In this document: positions 49,724 to 59,053 of the stretch, piece by piece | Layout: every line of letters starts with the position of its first letter | Position numbering within the stretch: position 1 is the stretch's first letter | DNA from: Longimicrobiaceae bacterium | GTDB lineage: Bacteria > Gemmatimonadota > Gemmatimonadetes > Longimicrobiales > Longimicrobiaceae | Direction: 5' to 3' | Assembly: GCA_036375715.1 (NCBI GenBank) | Contig: DASVBS010000025.1 | Coordinates: forward strand, 1-64,000 | DNA length: 64,000 nucleotides | Program-made: the position numbers and the translations under genes | Notes under the pieces: model-generated | Told to the model about the DNA's origin: nothing | Database searches by the model: none | Seen by the model: only the letters and a program-made list of their open reading frames with translations

Positions 49724-51010
49724 ATGTCGAGGAAGTCGAATCTGCCGACGCTCCTGCTCGCGCTGGCGACCATGACAATGGTTCCGGAGGTTGCGAGCTC
49801 GCAAGTGCCGCTCACGCCTCGCTCCCTGGGGATGGGAGGGGCGCTGGACGCGGCAGCCCGCGGTCATGAAGCCATCTTCCTGAACCCGGCAAACCTGGCC
49901 CTCCCTGACTCACCGGACTGGTCGGTGGCGCTGGCGGGAATCTCTGCTGCGGCCAAGCTCGAGGGAGTCGACCTCGACGAGGTGGTCGACCTGTTTGGTT
50001 ACGAGGACCTATCCGACGCGGAGCGGGCTGATCTGCTCGCGGAGATCCCGGCAACGGGCGTGCGGGGGAAGGTCGACGTCCGAGCTCCCGTGGCGGCAGT
50101 CCAGGTCGGGCCGTTCGGTCTGGGTGCCGCATTCGTGACGCTCGGCGATCACGGAATCTCCCGCGACATGGTCGAGCTCTTCCTCAACGGCTACGAAGAG
50201 GGGCGCACGAATTACTCCGTGGACACCACGCGCGGTCAACGTGTCTCTCTGTGGGATGTCGCCGTCGCCTACGGCGCCAACGCCGGGCCTGTGACTGTGG
50301 GTGTCACCGGGCATCTGCTGCTTGGAGGCGTGCTCGTGCGGACCTTCACGGCGGATCCACAGATCGACCTCGTCAGGAACGAAATCGACGTGGGCTATCG
50401 TGGGCTGCGCTCCACGGGCGGCTCGGGGATGGCGTTGGATTTCGGCGCTGCCTACCAGCCGCTTCGCAGCGTGACGTTGAGCGCCGCCGTGACCGGAGCG
50501 TATTCGCGCCTCGACTGGTCCGACGACGTGCGCGTTCGTGAGTTGACTCTGACCCGGGAGGACTTCGACAACCGGGAAGGGCTCTCCGACTTCATCGAGC
50601 GCTACGAGGAATCCGAGCGAGCCCTGCAGCCCGAAGACGAAGCGCTGCTCGGCGTAAGTGCGACGGAGTTTCTTCAGGCCGGATCGGAGCTGCCTACCCG
50701 GGCAACACTGGGCGTAGCCTGGCAGCCCACCCCTTCGACCGACTTCGTCGCCTCCTACTCGGACGACCTCACCGAGGGACGGCTGGGTGGCGACTGGACG
50801 CGACGCCTGGGCGTCGGCTTCGAACACCGGTTCTGGCTCGTGGCCCTGCGCGCAGGGGCGGCGACCGACGCGGACGAGGAGCGGATGCTGACCGGCGGAC
50901 TCTCGGTCGGCCCGGTGAACCTGGGGATCGCGCGGCTCACCGGAGGAGGTGACGCAGGCGATCACGTAGGCTGGGTCGGTGTCTTCGGCTTGAGCACGAG
51001 CGTGCACTGA
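49724..51010 (+). CDS. Outer-membrane beta-barrel protein (DUF5723/TraF-like)
   Basis: A 428-residue exported protein with signal peptide (about residues 1-26, ending ASSQ). The mature N-terminus reads VPLTPRSLGMGGALDAAARGHEAIFLNPANLALPDSPDWS, the conserved plug-like region of the DUF5723/conjugal-transfer TraF-like/FadL-related outer-membrane group, with the NPAN motif. The rest alternates short hydrophobic strands (GAAFVTLGDHG, DVAVAYGANAGPVTVGVTGHLLLGG, FGAAYQPLRSVTLSAAVTGAYS) as in a beta barrel, with a long acidic loop about 290-330. It probably transports a hydrophobic solute or anchors surface machinery, but substrate is unknown. A strong bidirectional terminator follows. Confidence 0.8.
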   Translation: MSRKSNLPTLLLALATMTMVPEVASSQVPLTPRSLGMGGALDAAARGHEAIFLNPANLALPDSPDWSVALAGISAAAKLEGVDLDEVVDLFGYEDLSDAERADLLAEIPATGVRGKVDVRAPVAAVQVGPFGLGAAFVTLGDHGISRDMVELFLNGYEEGRTNYSVDTTRGQRVSLWDVAVAYGANAGPVTVGVTGHLLLGGVLVRTFTADPQIDLVRNEIDVGYRGLRSTGGSGMALDFGAAYQPLRSVTLSAAVTGAYSRLDWSDDVRVRELTLTREDFDNREGLSDFIERYEESERALQPEDEALLGVSATEFLQAGSELPTRATLGVAWQPTPSTDFVASYSDDLTEGRLGGDWTRRLGVGFEHRFWLVALRAGAATDADEERMLTGGLSVGPVNLGIARLTGGGDAGDHVGWVGVFGLSTSVH

Positions 51011-51019
51011 AGCCGGTCC

Positions 51020-51072
51020 ATAAGTGAGCACCGCCGCTCGCTGCTCCACGCAGCGAGCGGCGGCTCACTTAT
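51020..51072. terminator. Bidirectional stem-loop terminator
   Basis: ATAAGTGAG (51020-51028) and CCGCCGCTCGCTG (51031-51043) pair with CAGCGAGCGGCGG (51051-51063) and CTCACTTAT (51064-51072), with only a CA bulge and a 7-nt loop. The A/T-rich outer arms give T tracts on both strands, and it lies between two convergent genes. Confidence 0.85.
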
Positions 51073-51089
51073 TCGGCTCAGCCGATCGC

Positions 51090-52214
51090 TCAACCGCCTC
51101 CCGCCATCCTCCGCCGACGCTTCGCCGCGGACCCGCCGCCGTTCACCAGCTCTACGTCGATCTGCGGCTGCACCACCCGGTTGTCGAGGAGCGACCGCGT
51201 CGACCCCCGCACTACCAACTCGGCCTCGAACTGGATCTGTCTGGGCGGAATCACCTGCTGCGCCTGAATATGCTCCAGCAGGATCTTCGCGGCCTGCTCG
51301 CCCATCTCGAACTTCGGAACGTGCACCGACGTGAGCGGGATCGAGAGGTAGTCCAGTATGGGCAGGTTGTCGTAGCCCACCACCGACACGTCCTCCGGTA
51401 CCCGCAGCCCCAGCTCCGTGAGAGCGCGGCAGAGCCCCAGCGCCACCATGTCGTTGAAGCAGGTGACGGCAGTCGGCCGATCCGCGGCCGAACGCTCCCC
51501 GAAATACTGCAGGCCAACGCGGTAGCCGTCCTCGAGGTGCGCACCGGTCGGGACAATGGCGTCGTCGGAAAAGGCGATGTGCGAGGCGCTGAACGCCCGG
51601 TAGAGACCGTCGATGCGCTCTTTGCCGTGCATCGAATAGGGCGGCCCCGCAAAATGAACGATGCGCGTGTGTCCGAGCGAGATGAGGTGCTCCACCGCGC
51701 GCCCTGACGCCGCCACATTGTCCACGCCGATCAGGCTCGCGTTCAGCCCCCAGATCGACTCCAACAGTATGAAGGGGAAGTTGCGCCGCTTCAGCTCGAA
51801 GAGCGGAGAGAGGTCGGTTTCTTTATTGAGAACGGGGTACAGGATCAGTCCGTCGACATTCATCTCCTGCAGGAGATCGAGCGCCCGGCGCTCCTCCTGG
51901 TAGTCCCCCTCCGAGCTCGCCACCAGCACCGTGTACTCGTGCTTCGACGCGTAGGCGCGGACGCCGGCCACGACCTCCGAGTAGAACGGGTTATCGATCT
52001 CCCGGATGAGCACGCCGATGCTACCGTTGCGTCGGGAGCGGGATCGCCCCGCGCGATCCGACGGCCGATAGTTGAGCTGGTTCATCACGGCGAGCACCCG
52101 CTGACGGGTGATGTCGCTCACCGAGTCACGCCCGTTCAGAACCGCCGAAACCGTTCCCTTCGAGACCCCGGCTTCCCGGGCCACGTCGTTGATCGTTGGT
52201 CGCTTCGCTACCAT
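51090..52214 (-). CDS. LacI-family transcriptional regulator
   Basis: A 374-residue repressor. Residues about 4-60 hold the LacI helix-turn-helix and hinge (PTINDVAREAGVSKGTVSAVLNGRDSVSDITRQRVLAVMNQLNYRPS). Residues about 68-345 form the periplasmic-binding-protein-like sensor domain with GSIGVLIREIDNPFYSEVVAGVRAYA, GVDNVAASGRAVEHLISLGHTRIVHFAGP and PTAVTCFNDMVALGLCRALTELGLRVPEDVSVVGYDNLPI. A basic tail (RRRRMAGGG) ends the chain. It probably senses a sugar. ATG 52214 starts the DNA-binding domain; a further GTG at 52232 is possible. The target may include its own promoter at 52353-52368. Confidence 0.95.
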   Translation of the reverse strand: MVAKRPTINDVAREAGVSKGTVSAVLNGRDSVSDITRQRVLAVMNQLNYRPSDRAGRSRSRRNGSIGVLIREIDNPFYSEVVAGVRAYASKHEYTVLVASSEGDYQEERRALDLLQEMNVDGLILYPVLNKETDLSPLFELKRRNFPFILLESIWGLNASLIGVDNVAASGRAVEHLISLGHTRIVHFAGPPYSMHGKERIDGLYRAFSASHIAFSDDAIVPTGAHLEDGYRVGLQYFGERSAADRPTAVTCFNDMVALGLCRALTELGLRVPEDVSVVGYDNLPILDYLSIPLTSVHVPKFEMGEQAAKILLEHIQAQQVIPPRQIQFEAELVVRGSTRSLLDNRVVQPQIDVELVNGGGSAAKRRRRMAGGG

Positions 52215-52940
52215 TCCAGCCCCCGGTCCCATGCTCCAGGACTGGACCTGGAGGCAGAGTAGTTGAGTGTCTCCGACATGGAGGAGTGAGGTCGTGCGAA
52301 GGTCGATCTGGTGGAAGCCTGATATTGCAGATTCTCGACGCGTGGTGCAAGCCGATCAAGTGATCGGATGACTGTCGGAAGACAAAGCCCCATCCCCGGT
52401 TGGAAGCACCGGCACCGGGATCCCCGTCGTGAGGAAGCCGGGCGAAGCGCTCGGTGAGGCTTCCCTCGCCGGGGAAGTGTCCCTCCCGCACAATCGCTGC
52501 TCTCTTCCGAGACCCGCGGACTTCTGCCAGGCGGGCCATCTGGACGATGATCTCGCTGGCTACCGCAACCTCCAGACCCGGAAGATCCGCACCGCAAATG
52601 ACGAAGGAGACAGAGGCTACGATGGAGCGGAGGCGAGCCAGCTCCGAATCCTCACGTGCACGGCCACCCCGTTACGGCTCGTGGAAGCGAGCGGGGGCTC
52701 GAAGGTGGGCAGAGACTGCGGAGGCGTTGCGGCCTCCTCACCGGCAATACTGCGTAGTCTCGCTGCCCTGTCAATCGTGGATTTTTGCGGACGAGAATCG
52801 CTCGAGCGAGGGCCGGCCGGAACGCCAATCGGCGAGGCGGGTATTTCGGCTCGAGTCTCACCTTTCGCACGACGCGCGCGCGCGGCAGATTTCCGTGCGC
52901 GCGTTTGCATGTTTACCGGCCCCACTCGACCGCGAGATCG
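52215..52940. other. Long divergent intergenic region with possible gene remnant
   Basis: 726 nt between the LacI gene (minus) and lgt (plus). It carries a palindrome at 52353-52368. On the minus strand at about 52383-52670 an open stretch without a good start reads as a plausible protein fragment (for example SFVICGADLPGLEVAVASE and AAIVREGHFPGEGSLTERF), which could be a decayed gene or a short unrecognised one. I see no repeats or RNA structures with confidence. Confidence 0.4.
52353..52368. promoter_or_regulatory. Palindrome upstream of lacI-type gene, candidate operator
   Basis: CCGATCA-AG-TGATCGG has perfect 7-nt arms. It lies 139 nt upstream of the LacI-type start. LacI operators are usually 14-20-nt palindromes with a CG centre; the centre here is AG, so the match is only partial. 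Confidence 0.35.
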
Positions 52941-53801
52941 ATGTATCCCGTCCTCTTCCGAATCGGCGACTTTGCCGTCACCTCGTTCGGGGTGATGATG
53001 GCACTCTCCTTCCTCGTCGGCGGCTGGATCCTGTCGAAGGAGCTGAAGCGGAAAGGGGAGAACCCGGATGTTGCCTGGGAGGTGGTGTGGTGGGCAGCGA
53101 TCGGCGGAATCGTCGGCGCCCGCCTTTACTACCTGATCCTGACCTGGCCGCATACCATCGCCGATCCGTGGGGTGCGATCACCTCTCGCGGCGGACTGGT
53201 CTGGTACGGCGGGTTCATCGGTGCGGCGCTGCTGATCTACTGGCGGCTGAAAAAATCGGGGGTGGCGATCCCCCGCGTGGCCGACGCCGTGGCACCCGCG
53301 CTCGCCGTGGCGTACGCGATTGGACGGCTGGGATGCTTCCTCGTGGGAGACGACTACGGGCGGCCGACGGATCTTCCCTGGGCGATCGCCTTCCCCAACG
53401 GAGCGCCGCCATCCACCGCCGAGAACCTGCGGGAGCAGTTTGGCATTCCCATCCCTCCAGGAGTACCGGGGGATACGGTGATGGCCGTGCATCCCACGCA
53501 GCTCTACGAGATCGCGATGTCGCTCCTGATCTTCGCGATCATCTGGCGGTTGCGCGAGCGCATCGCACCCGCGGGCGCCCTCTTCTGCATCTACGTGGCG
53601 CTGGCCGGCGTGGAGCGGTTTATCGTCGAGATCTTCCGGGCCAAGGACGATCGCTTCTTCGGCGCCTTCACGATGGCGCAGCTCATCAGCCTGGCGCTGG
53701 TCGCCGTGGGAATCGCCGGCGCCACCTACCTGCTCCGGCGCCGCAGCGACACCTCGCTAAGCGGCGCCGAAGCGCCGGAGCGGGCGCGTAGCCGCGGCTG
53801 A
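52941..53801 (+). CDS. lgt: Prolipoprotein diacylglyceryl transferase
   Basis: A 286-residue inner-membrane enzyme that transfers diacylglyceryl from phosphatidylglycerol to the lipobox Cys of prelipoproteins. Seven hydrophobic segments are visible. The Lgt signature is present as YAIGRLGCFLVGDDYGRPTDLPW (family GRxGNFxNGExYGxPT), with several substitutions, including Cys-Phe for Asn-Phe, and VHPTQLYE precedes the C-terminal helices with the essential VERFIVEIFR text. It starts at ATG 52941 with a MYPVLFRIGDFAVTSFG N-terminus that fits the family. The genome needs it for the many lipoproteins encoded here. Confidence 0.97.
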   Translation: MYPVLFRIGDFAVTSFGVMMALSFLVGGWILSKELKRKGENPDVAWEVVWWAAIGGIVGARLYYLILTWPHTIADPWGAITSRGGLVWYGGFIGAALLIYWRLKKSGVAIPRVADAVAPALAVAYAIGRLGCFLVGDDYGRPTDLPWAIAFPNGAPPSTAENLREQFGIPIPPGVPGDTVMAVHPTQLYEIAMSLLIFAIIWRLRERIAPAGALFCIYVALAGVERFIVEIFRAKDDRFFGAFTMAQLISLALVAVGIAGATYLLRRRSDTSLSGAEAPERARSRG

Positions 53802-53836
53802 CGAGGCTCGTTCTCCCACATCACCCCGGTCCTTAG

Positions 53837-53873
53837 CGCCCCGGTCTTCCGGCCGGGGCGGCTCTACATTTTT
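53837..53873 (+). terminator. Rho-independent terminator after lgt
   Basis: CGCCCCGG (53837-53844) pairs perfectly with CCGGGGCG (53853-53860) over an 8-nt loop, then a T5 run at 53869-53873. Good intrinsic-terminator shape 36 nt after the lgt stop. Confidence 0.8.
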
Positions 53874-53983
53874 CCGACGTGGTCTTTCTGCCGACTGAAC
53901 ACCCGCCGATGCTTGCCAAAGGCTGAATCCTCGGCGCATCTTCCTGGCCTTCCCCGTTCCCGCATCCCCAACTCGAACGACTC

Positions 53984-54910
53984 ATGAAGAGCCGCTCATC
54001 TTTCCTCGTTCCTGCAATGCTCCTGCTCGCCGCCGGCTGCGCTGGCGAGCCCGAGACGAACGATCAGGCCGCCGGGGCTGCGGCGGATACCGCTCCGGCT
54101 TCCGCGGCCGGGTCGCAGGTCGCCCTGGTGGATGGGTTCTCCGGTCCCGAGTCGGTCCGGTACGACGAAGAGGCCGACGTCTATTTCGTGGGCAACTTCA
54201 ATGGAAATCCCGCCGAGCTCGACAACAACGGCTTCATCAGCCGCCTTTCGCCGGATGGAGAGATCCTGGACCTGCAATTCATCGCAGGAGGGCAGAACGG
54301 CGTCACCCTCCACGCCCCGCGCGGAATGACCATCGTCGGTGACACCTTGTGGGCGTGCGACACGGACGCCGTACGCGGCTTCAACCGCACCACCGGCGAG
54401 CCGGTGGCGGAGGTGAGCTTCACGCAGTTCGAGCCCGGGTTCCTGAACGACATCACGGCGGGGCCCAATGGAGAGCTCTACGTTACCGACAGCGGCCGCA
54501 ACCGCATCTACCGCATCGATGGTCGCACCCCCTCCATCGCCCTCGAGGACGAGGCGCTGAATCGCCCGAACGGGATCACCTGGGACCGGACGACCGGGAA
54601 TGCGGTGGTCGTCCCCTTCGGCGGAAACCAGGTCCTGAACCGCTGGGGAGGCGGTGCCCCAGGCCTGGAGCCGATCGCAGAGGGGCTGCAGGGCGGGAGA
54701 TACGACGGGGTGGAGGTGCTTGGCTACCGCCGGTTGATGGTCGCCAGCCAAGCGGATTCCAGCATTCACATCGTGCAGGACGGACAGATCGCGTCCAGTC
54801 TGAAGACGGTGGGAGCGCCCGCGGACATCGGCTACGACCTCCGCCGCAACCGCGTCGCCGTGCCCTTCGTGGCGCTGAACCAGGTGGAGATCCTGCAGCT
54901 GCCTGAGTGA
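53984..54910 (+). CDS. SMP-30/NHL-type beta-propeller lipoprotein
   Basis: A 308-residue lipoprotein with lipobox LLAAGC (Cys19) and an Ala/Asp/Thr-rich linker. The mature part (about 45-305) is a six-bladed propeller of the SMP-30/gluconolactonase-NHL kind: blades are marked by GPESVRYDEEADVYFVGNF, APRGMTIVGDTLWACDT, DITAGPNGELYVTDSGRNRIYRI and LNRPNGITWDRTTGNAVVVPF. Asn/Asp at the third and fifth segments could bind a divalent metal as in gluconolactonases, which would fit sugar-lactone turnover, but this is not proven. It converges with the propeller lipoprotein at 54926. Confidence 0.85.
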   Translation: MKSRSSFLVPAMLLLAAGCAGEPETNDQAAGAAADTAPASAAGSQVALVDGFSGPESVRYDEEADVYFVGNFNGNPAELDNNGFISRLSPDGEILDLQFIAGGQNGVTLHAPRGMTIVGDTLWACDTDAVRGFNRTTGEPVAEVSFTQFEPGFLNDITAGPNGELYVTDSGRNRIYRIDGRTPSIALEDEALNRPNGITWDRTTGNAVVVPFGGNQVLNRWGGGAPGLEPIAEGLQGGRYDGVEVLGYRRLMVASQADSSIHIVQDGQIASSLKTVGAPADIGYDLRRNRVAVPFVALNQVEILQLPE

Positions 54911-54925
54911 GGAGGGGGCGGGAGG

Positions 54926-55825
54926 TTACGACTCCAGCCAGCACTGCAGCACGGCCAGCGTACCTCTCGCCCCTGGAAATCCTCCTTCGCTCGTCAGCAC
55001 GACGCCACCATTGTCGAGCAGCGCGACCGCCTCTCCCTGCACTTCGCCGAGCTGTTGCAGGTCCACCGTCACGGCCGGCGAACCGCTGCCGAGGAGGTCG
55101 GGGGTCCTCCAGATCCGCAGGCGCTTGTAGGTGCGGATTGCCACCCACTCCCCCGAGAGGGACGTCGACGCGCCGGTCACCTGCTCCTCCAGGGGCTGCG
55201 CACCCCGGGTCAGCGTACGAACGAGCTCCAACGTGGCCGGTTCGCCGTGAGGGATCACTGCTGGATATCGGTACAGCTCGACCGACTCGGCTCGTCCTTT
55301 GGTGACCAGGTAGATCTCGCCCTGGGGCAGCACGAAGATTGCCTCGGTGTCTCTCGGCCCGCCCGGATAGCGGGCCGGTAGGAACTCCGCCTCCACCACC
55401 TCGCCCGACGTCGGATCCGGCTCCGGGAAGCGGTAGATCACGATCCGGTCCCGGCGGGCCGCGCCGTCCCCTGTATCGCCAACGTACAGACAGGTGCCGG
55501 CCGCACAGGACGCCAGAGCCAGATCCTCCCAGTCGTTTGCCAGGGCGCGCCCCACCGGAACGCGGGCGAGGATCCCCTCGTCACGTCGGAACGCCACGAG
55601 TTCTGGTTCCGATCCTGAGTCGTTGTGAGACCAGATGACGCCGGGGTACCGGCGGCTCACCGCGACCCCGCTCGTCTCCTCCAACCCGTCGGGAAGGGGC
55701 GTTGGCGGCTGGACGACCTCGCACCCTTCGGTCCGCGCATCGCTCTGCCCGCAGGCAGACAGCACCACCAGGACGGCGAGCTCAATAGCGACGTCCCGCA
55801 GTCGCCCCCATCTACTTTTCTTCAT
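54926..55825 (-). CDS. Beta-propeller lipoprotein downstream of polyphosphate kinase
   Basis: A 299-residue lipoprotein. The signal peptide runs to the lipobox VLSAC with Cys25. The rest is beta-rich with propeller-type blades (GLEETSGVAVSRRYPGVIWSHNDSGSEPELVAF, LYVGDTGDGAARRDRIVIYRFPEP, DTEAIFVLPQGEIYLVTKG, GEWVAIRTYKRLRIWRTPD). DTGDG and NDSG could bind calcium. I do not recognise a named family. It starts 4 nt inside the end of the polyphosphate-kinase gene (ATGA overlap), so it is produced from the same transcript and may act at the outer membrane in the same process. Confidence 0.8.
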   Translation of the reverse strand: MKKSRWGRLRDVAIELAVLVVLSACGQSDARTEGCEVVQPPTPLPDGLEETSGVAVSRRYPGVIWSHNDSGSEPELVAFRRDEGILARVPVGRALANDWEDLALASCAAGTCLYVGDTGDGAARRDRIVIYRFPEPDPTSGEVVEAEFLPARYPGGPRDTEAIFVLPQGEIYLVTKGRAESVELYRYPAVIPHGEPATLELVRTLTRGAQPLEEQVTGASTSLSGEWVAIRTYKRLRIWRTPDLLGSGSPAVTVDLQQLGEVQGEAVALLDNGGVVLTSEGGFPGARGTLAVLQCWLES

Positions 55826-58800
55826 GACGTCCGGAAAGCGGTCCCCGCCTGGTGATAACTTCCGTCGGCGTGCAGGACCCAGCCTTTGGGGTTAGCCAGA
55901 TCTTCGGTAAGGATGCTGGCCAGGGTGGCACGATGCCGCGGATCGAAAATCGGCGTGATGATCTCCACGCGGCGACTCAGGTTCCGCGGCCGCCAGTCGG
56001 AGGAACCGATGAAGTACTCGGGATCACCCCCGTTCCAGAACTCGAAGATGCGGGCGTGCTCGAGGAATCTCCCCAGGATGCTGCGCACGGTGATGCGCTC
56101 GGACAGTCCCGGTACGCCTGGACGAAGGCAGCAGATACCCCGAACCACCAGGTCACAGCGGACACCCGCCTGCGAGGCGCGATAGAGGGCCGCGATCACC
56201 TCGGGATCCGTGAGGCCGTTGATCTTCACGCGAATCCGCCCCTCGCGTCCAGCACGGGCATGGTCGACCTCCCGTGAGATCAACTCCAGGAAGCGCTCGC
56301 GCATGTTGAATGGCGCCACCAGCAGGTGCTCGAACTGCGTGGGTGCCGAGTAGCCGGTAAGGCCGTTGAAGACGTCCTGCAGTTCCTCGCCGAGCTCCTG
56401 ATTCGCGGTCAGCAAGCCGAGGTCGGTGTAGGCGGCCGCAGTGGCCGCGTTCAGGTTTCCGGTCCCGATGTAGGTGTAGCGCTTCAGGCCCGCCGGCTCG
56501 CGCCGCACGATCAGCAGCACCTTCGCGTGCACCTTGAGGTGGGCGGGCCCGTAGACGACGTGAATCCCCGTCGATTCCAGCTTGCGAGCCCACTCGATGT
56601 TGCGCTGCTCGTCGAAGCTCGCCTTCAGCTCGACCAGCGCCAGCACGTCTTTCCCCTGCCGACGCGCCTTGCGCAGCAGGTTGACCACCTGCGACGAGCG
56701 GCTCGTCCGGTAAAGCGTGATCTTCACCGAGACGACCTTGTCGTCGCTCACCGCCGCGGAGAGTACCCGCTCCACGCTCTCTTCGAAGGAATCGTAAGGG
56801 AAGCGAACGAGGATGTCCCCCTCGGAGAGCTGCTGCCACACCGAACGTCCGTCCAGGGGCTGCCGCCGTTCGAGCGGCGGATAGTGAAGCTCCTCCACCG
56901 GCAGGTCGGCGATTTCGGCGAGACCGAAGAGGTCCACCAGCCGGTCGACTGCGTAGACGTCCGCGGGGCCCAGGGTGGAGACAGATTCGCCCGCGGCGAA
57001 CTGCAGCTCGCGTAGCAGCGAATCACGCATCTCCTCAGGCATGGAGTCCTCCACCTCGAGGCGCACGATGGGCCCCAGCGAACGACGGAGGAGCTTCTCC
57101 TGCACCGCCTGCAGGAGATCCGGGGTGTCCTCGTCGATGTCGAGGTTCGCGCTGCGTGTCACCCGGAAGACGTAGGCGTGCGCGACGTCCAGACCGCGGT
57201 ACAGCTCCGGAAGACCGGCCCGGATCACCTCTTCGATGGGGATGAAGCGACGCCCGCCGGGCAGCGGCACGAAGCGCGGGAGCTCGCCGGGCAGCTCGAT
57301 GGCCGCGAAATGCTCGGCTCCGTCCTCCGCGGAGCGGACCACCACGGCGAGCGCGGGGCGAAGATTCCGGATGTGCGGGAAGGGGTGGCTGGGATCCGCG
57401 GCCAGCGGCGTCAGCACGGCCGCGAGCTGCATCGCGTAGTTGTCCTCCAGGTAGTCCCGGTCGTACTCGTCGAGGTCGTCCCAGCTCAGCAGCTCGATCC
57501 CCTCGTCCCGAAGGTCCGGGATCAGCTCGTTCCAGAGGAATGCGTACGTATCGGTGAGGATCTGGCGCACGCGCAGACCGATTGCCTCGAGCTGCTGACC
57601 AGGCGTGAGCCCGTCCAGGGTGAGCTTGCGGCTACCGGAGGCGAGCTGCTTGTGAAAGCCGGCGACACGCGTGCGGAAGAACTGGTCGAGGTTCGACCCC
57701 AGAATGGAGACGAAGCGGACGCGCTCGAGCAGCGGAACGGTGGGATCTTTAGCCAGCGCGAGAACCCGCTCCTGAAAGGCCAGCTCGCTCAGCTCCATGT
57801 TCAGGAGCGCCTCGGGCGGCGGTCGGTCGAGACCCTTCGTCTTCTGCCGCTCGAAGGCACCCGTGGGCCCGGTCACCTGGGCCGACTCGTCCCGACTCAG
57901 CAGTCGGAAGGGCCTCTCAGGCACGGCTGGCCGAGCCTGGTGCTGCTCGTGCTCCGGCTCCGATCGCACGGTCGGTGCGCTCAGGAACGCGGTCCGGGAA
58001 ATCGTGTGCAGTGCGGTGAGGGTCGACGTATCGCGCAGCTCGAGCGAGGCGGCGCGCCTGATCGCGGAATCGAGCGGCACCCAGACGATCTCGTCCGCGC
58101 ATTCTTCCTCTCTCACCGGGGTGTTGCGCTGCGCGAGCCAGACCTCGAGAGCCGGCCGATTCCCGAACCCCGGGTTGGTACTCAGCAGCCGCACCTCACC
58201 GTGCGAGGAGCCGAAGGTAGCACGGAGTACTCGCCGGCACGCCTCCTCGCCCCAACCGGGACCTACCGGGATGCGCAGCCCGTCTTCTTTTCGCACCAGC
58301 GCCAGCTCCTGGCCGCGCTGCAGCACCACCGCCACCTGGCGGGCGCTGACCAGCTCACGCTGCAGCCGCTCGACCTCCACTTCGTCGAGGATGTCGCGCG
58401 CCCGCGCGATGCGCGAGGAAAAGGTGGGCGCCAGGCCGTGCGCGGTCCGCAGCTCCGCCACCAGCTTCTTGATCGGCCCGTCGTCCTCGACCGGGATCGT
58501 GACCTCCAGCTCGTCGAATTCGACAGCGATATCCCCCTGGCGGAGGGTAACGGCGTCCAGCGCGAGCACGATGTCCTCGTCAATCCCGTCCAGATGGGCG
58601 GTTCGCTTCCAGCGCATCGTCTCCAGCTCGAGGCGTACGGTGAGGCTGTCGGGCTCTAGCATGGAGCGGAGAAGCCGCGCCGGCTCGGAGTCGCGGGCGA
58701 AGAGCTCCTCCGGTTCGGCGCCGTTCACCTCCGCGATGGAGTGGCTTCGCACGCGGTCCCCCTCCGGCCCTTCACGCTCCTGGACGTCGACGGATAGGGT

Positions 58801-59004
58801 GCGCACTCCGTCGGCGCGGATCGTGAGCCGCGCCGTCACTCCGCGACGGTCGAGATCGGCGGCGAGGGTATCGAAGTAGATCTCGCGGAAGAATTCCTTG
58901 CGGGCGTGCCCCGCGCGCAGGCCAGGCACGATCTCGCCCATTGCGAGATGCTCGAGCAGCTCGCGGGAGGGAACCTCGAAGCGGAGCACCCGTTCGGAGG
59001 TCAT
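55822..59004 (-). CDS. ppk1: CYTH/VTC-like + Nudix-like + polyphosphate kinase 1 fusion
   Basis: A 1060-residue protein, about 350 longer than ordinary PPK1. Residues about 1-205 look like a triphosphate-tunnel (CYTH/VTC) domain: REIYFDTLAADLDRRGVTARLTIR, LRLELETMRWKR and FDELEVTIPVEDDG carry the alternating charged strands of that fold. Residues about 220-335 resemble a degenerate Nudix domain. From about 385 the PPK1 core is complete: NMELSELAFQERVLALA start, H826 in HLKVHAKVLLIVRRE as the autophosphorylated His, and H983 in LEHARIFEFWNGG as the second catalytic His, with TYIGTGNLNAATA between them. It makes or uses inorganic polyphosphate. The tunnel domain may add a polyphosphate-binding or hydrolysing step. 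Confidence 0.95.
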   Translation of the reverse strand: MTSERVLRFEVPSRELLEHLAMGEIVPGLRAGHARKEFFREIYFDTLAADLDRRGVTARLTIRADGVRTLSVDVQEREGPEGDRVRSHSIAEVNGAEPEELFARDSEPARLLRSMLEPDSLTVRLELETMRWKRTAHLDGIDEDIVLALDAVTLRQGDIAVEFDELEVTIPVEDDGPIKKLVAELRTAHGLAPTFSSRIARARDILDEVEVERLQRELVSARQVAVVLQRGQELALVRKEDGLRIPVGPGWGEEACRRVLRATFGSSHGEVRLLSTNPGFGNRPALEVWLAQRNTPVREEECADEIVWVPLDSAIRRAASLELRDTSTLTALHTISRTAFLSAPTVRSEPEHEQHQARPAVPERPFRLLSRDESAQVTGPTGAFERQKTKGLDRPPPEALLNMELSELAFQERVLALAKDPTVPLLERVRFVSILGSNLDQFFRTRVAGFHKQLASGSRKLTLDGLTPGQQLEAIGLRVRQILTDTYAFLWNELIPDLRDEGIELLSWDDLDEYDRDYLEDNYAMQLAAVLTPLAADPSHPFPHIRNLRPALAVVVRSAEDGAEHFAAIELPGELPRFVPLPGGRRFIPIEEVIRAGLPELYRGLDVAHAYVFRVTRSANLDIDEDTPDLLQAVQEKLLRRSLGPIVRLEVEDSMPEEMRDSLLRELQFAAGESVSTLGPADVYAVDRLVDLFGLAEIADLPVEELHYPPLERRQPLDGRSVWQQLSEGDILVRFPYDSFEESVERVLSAAVSDDKVVSVKITLYRTSRSSQVVNLLRKARRQGKDVLALVELKASFDEQRNIEWARKLESTGIHVVYGPAHLKVHAKVLLIVRREPAGLKRYTYIGTGNLNAATAAAYTDLGLLTANQELGEELQDVFNGLTGYSAPTQFEHLLVAPFNMRERFLELISREVDHARAGREGRIRVKINGLTDPEVIAALYRASQAGVRCDLVVRGICCLRPGVPGLSERITVRSILGRFLEHARIFEFWNGGDPEYFIGSSDWRPRNLSRRVEIITPIFDPRHRATLASILTEDLANPKGWVLHADGSYHQAGTAFRTS

Positions 59005-59053
59005 CGGACGGCTCGGCTGGGGCTCATCTGGAGAGAGGCCATGCGCTGAGGGG

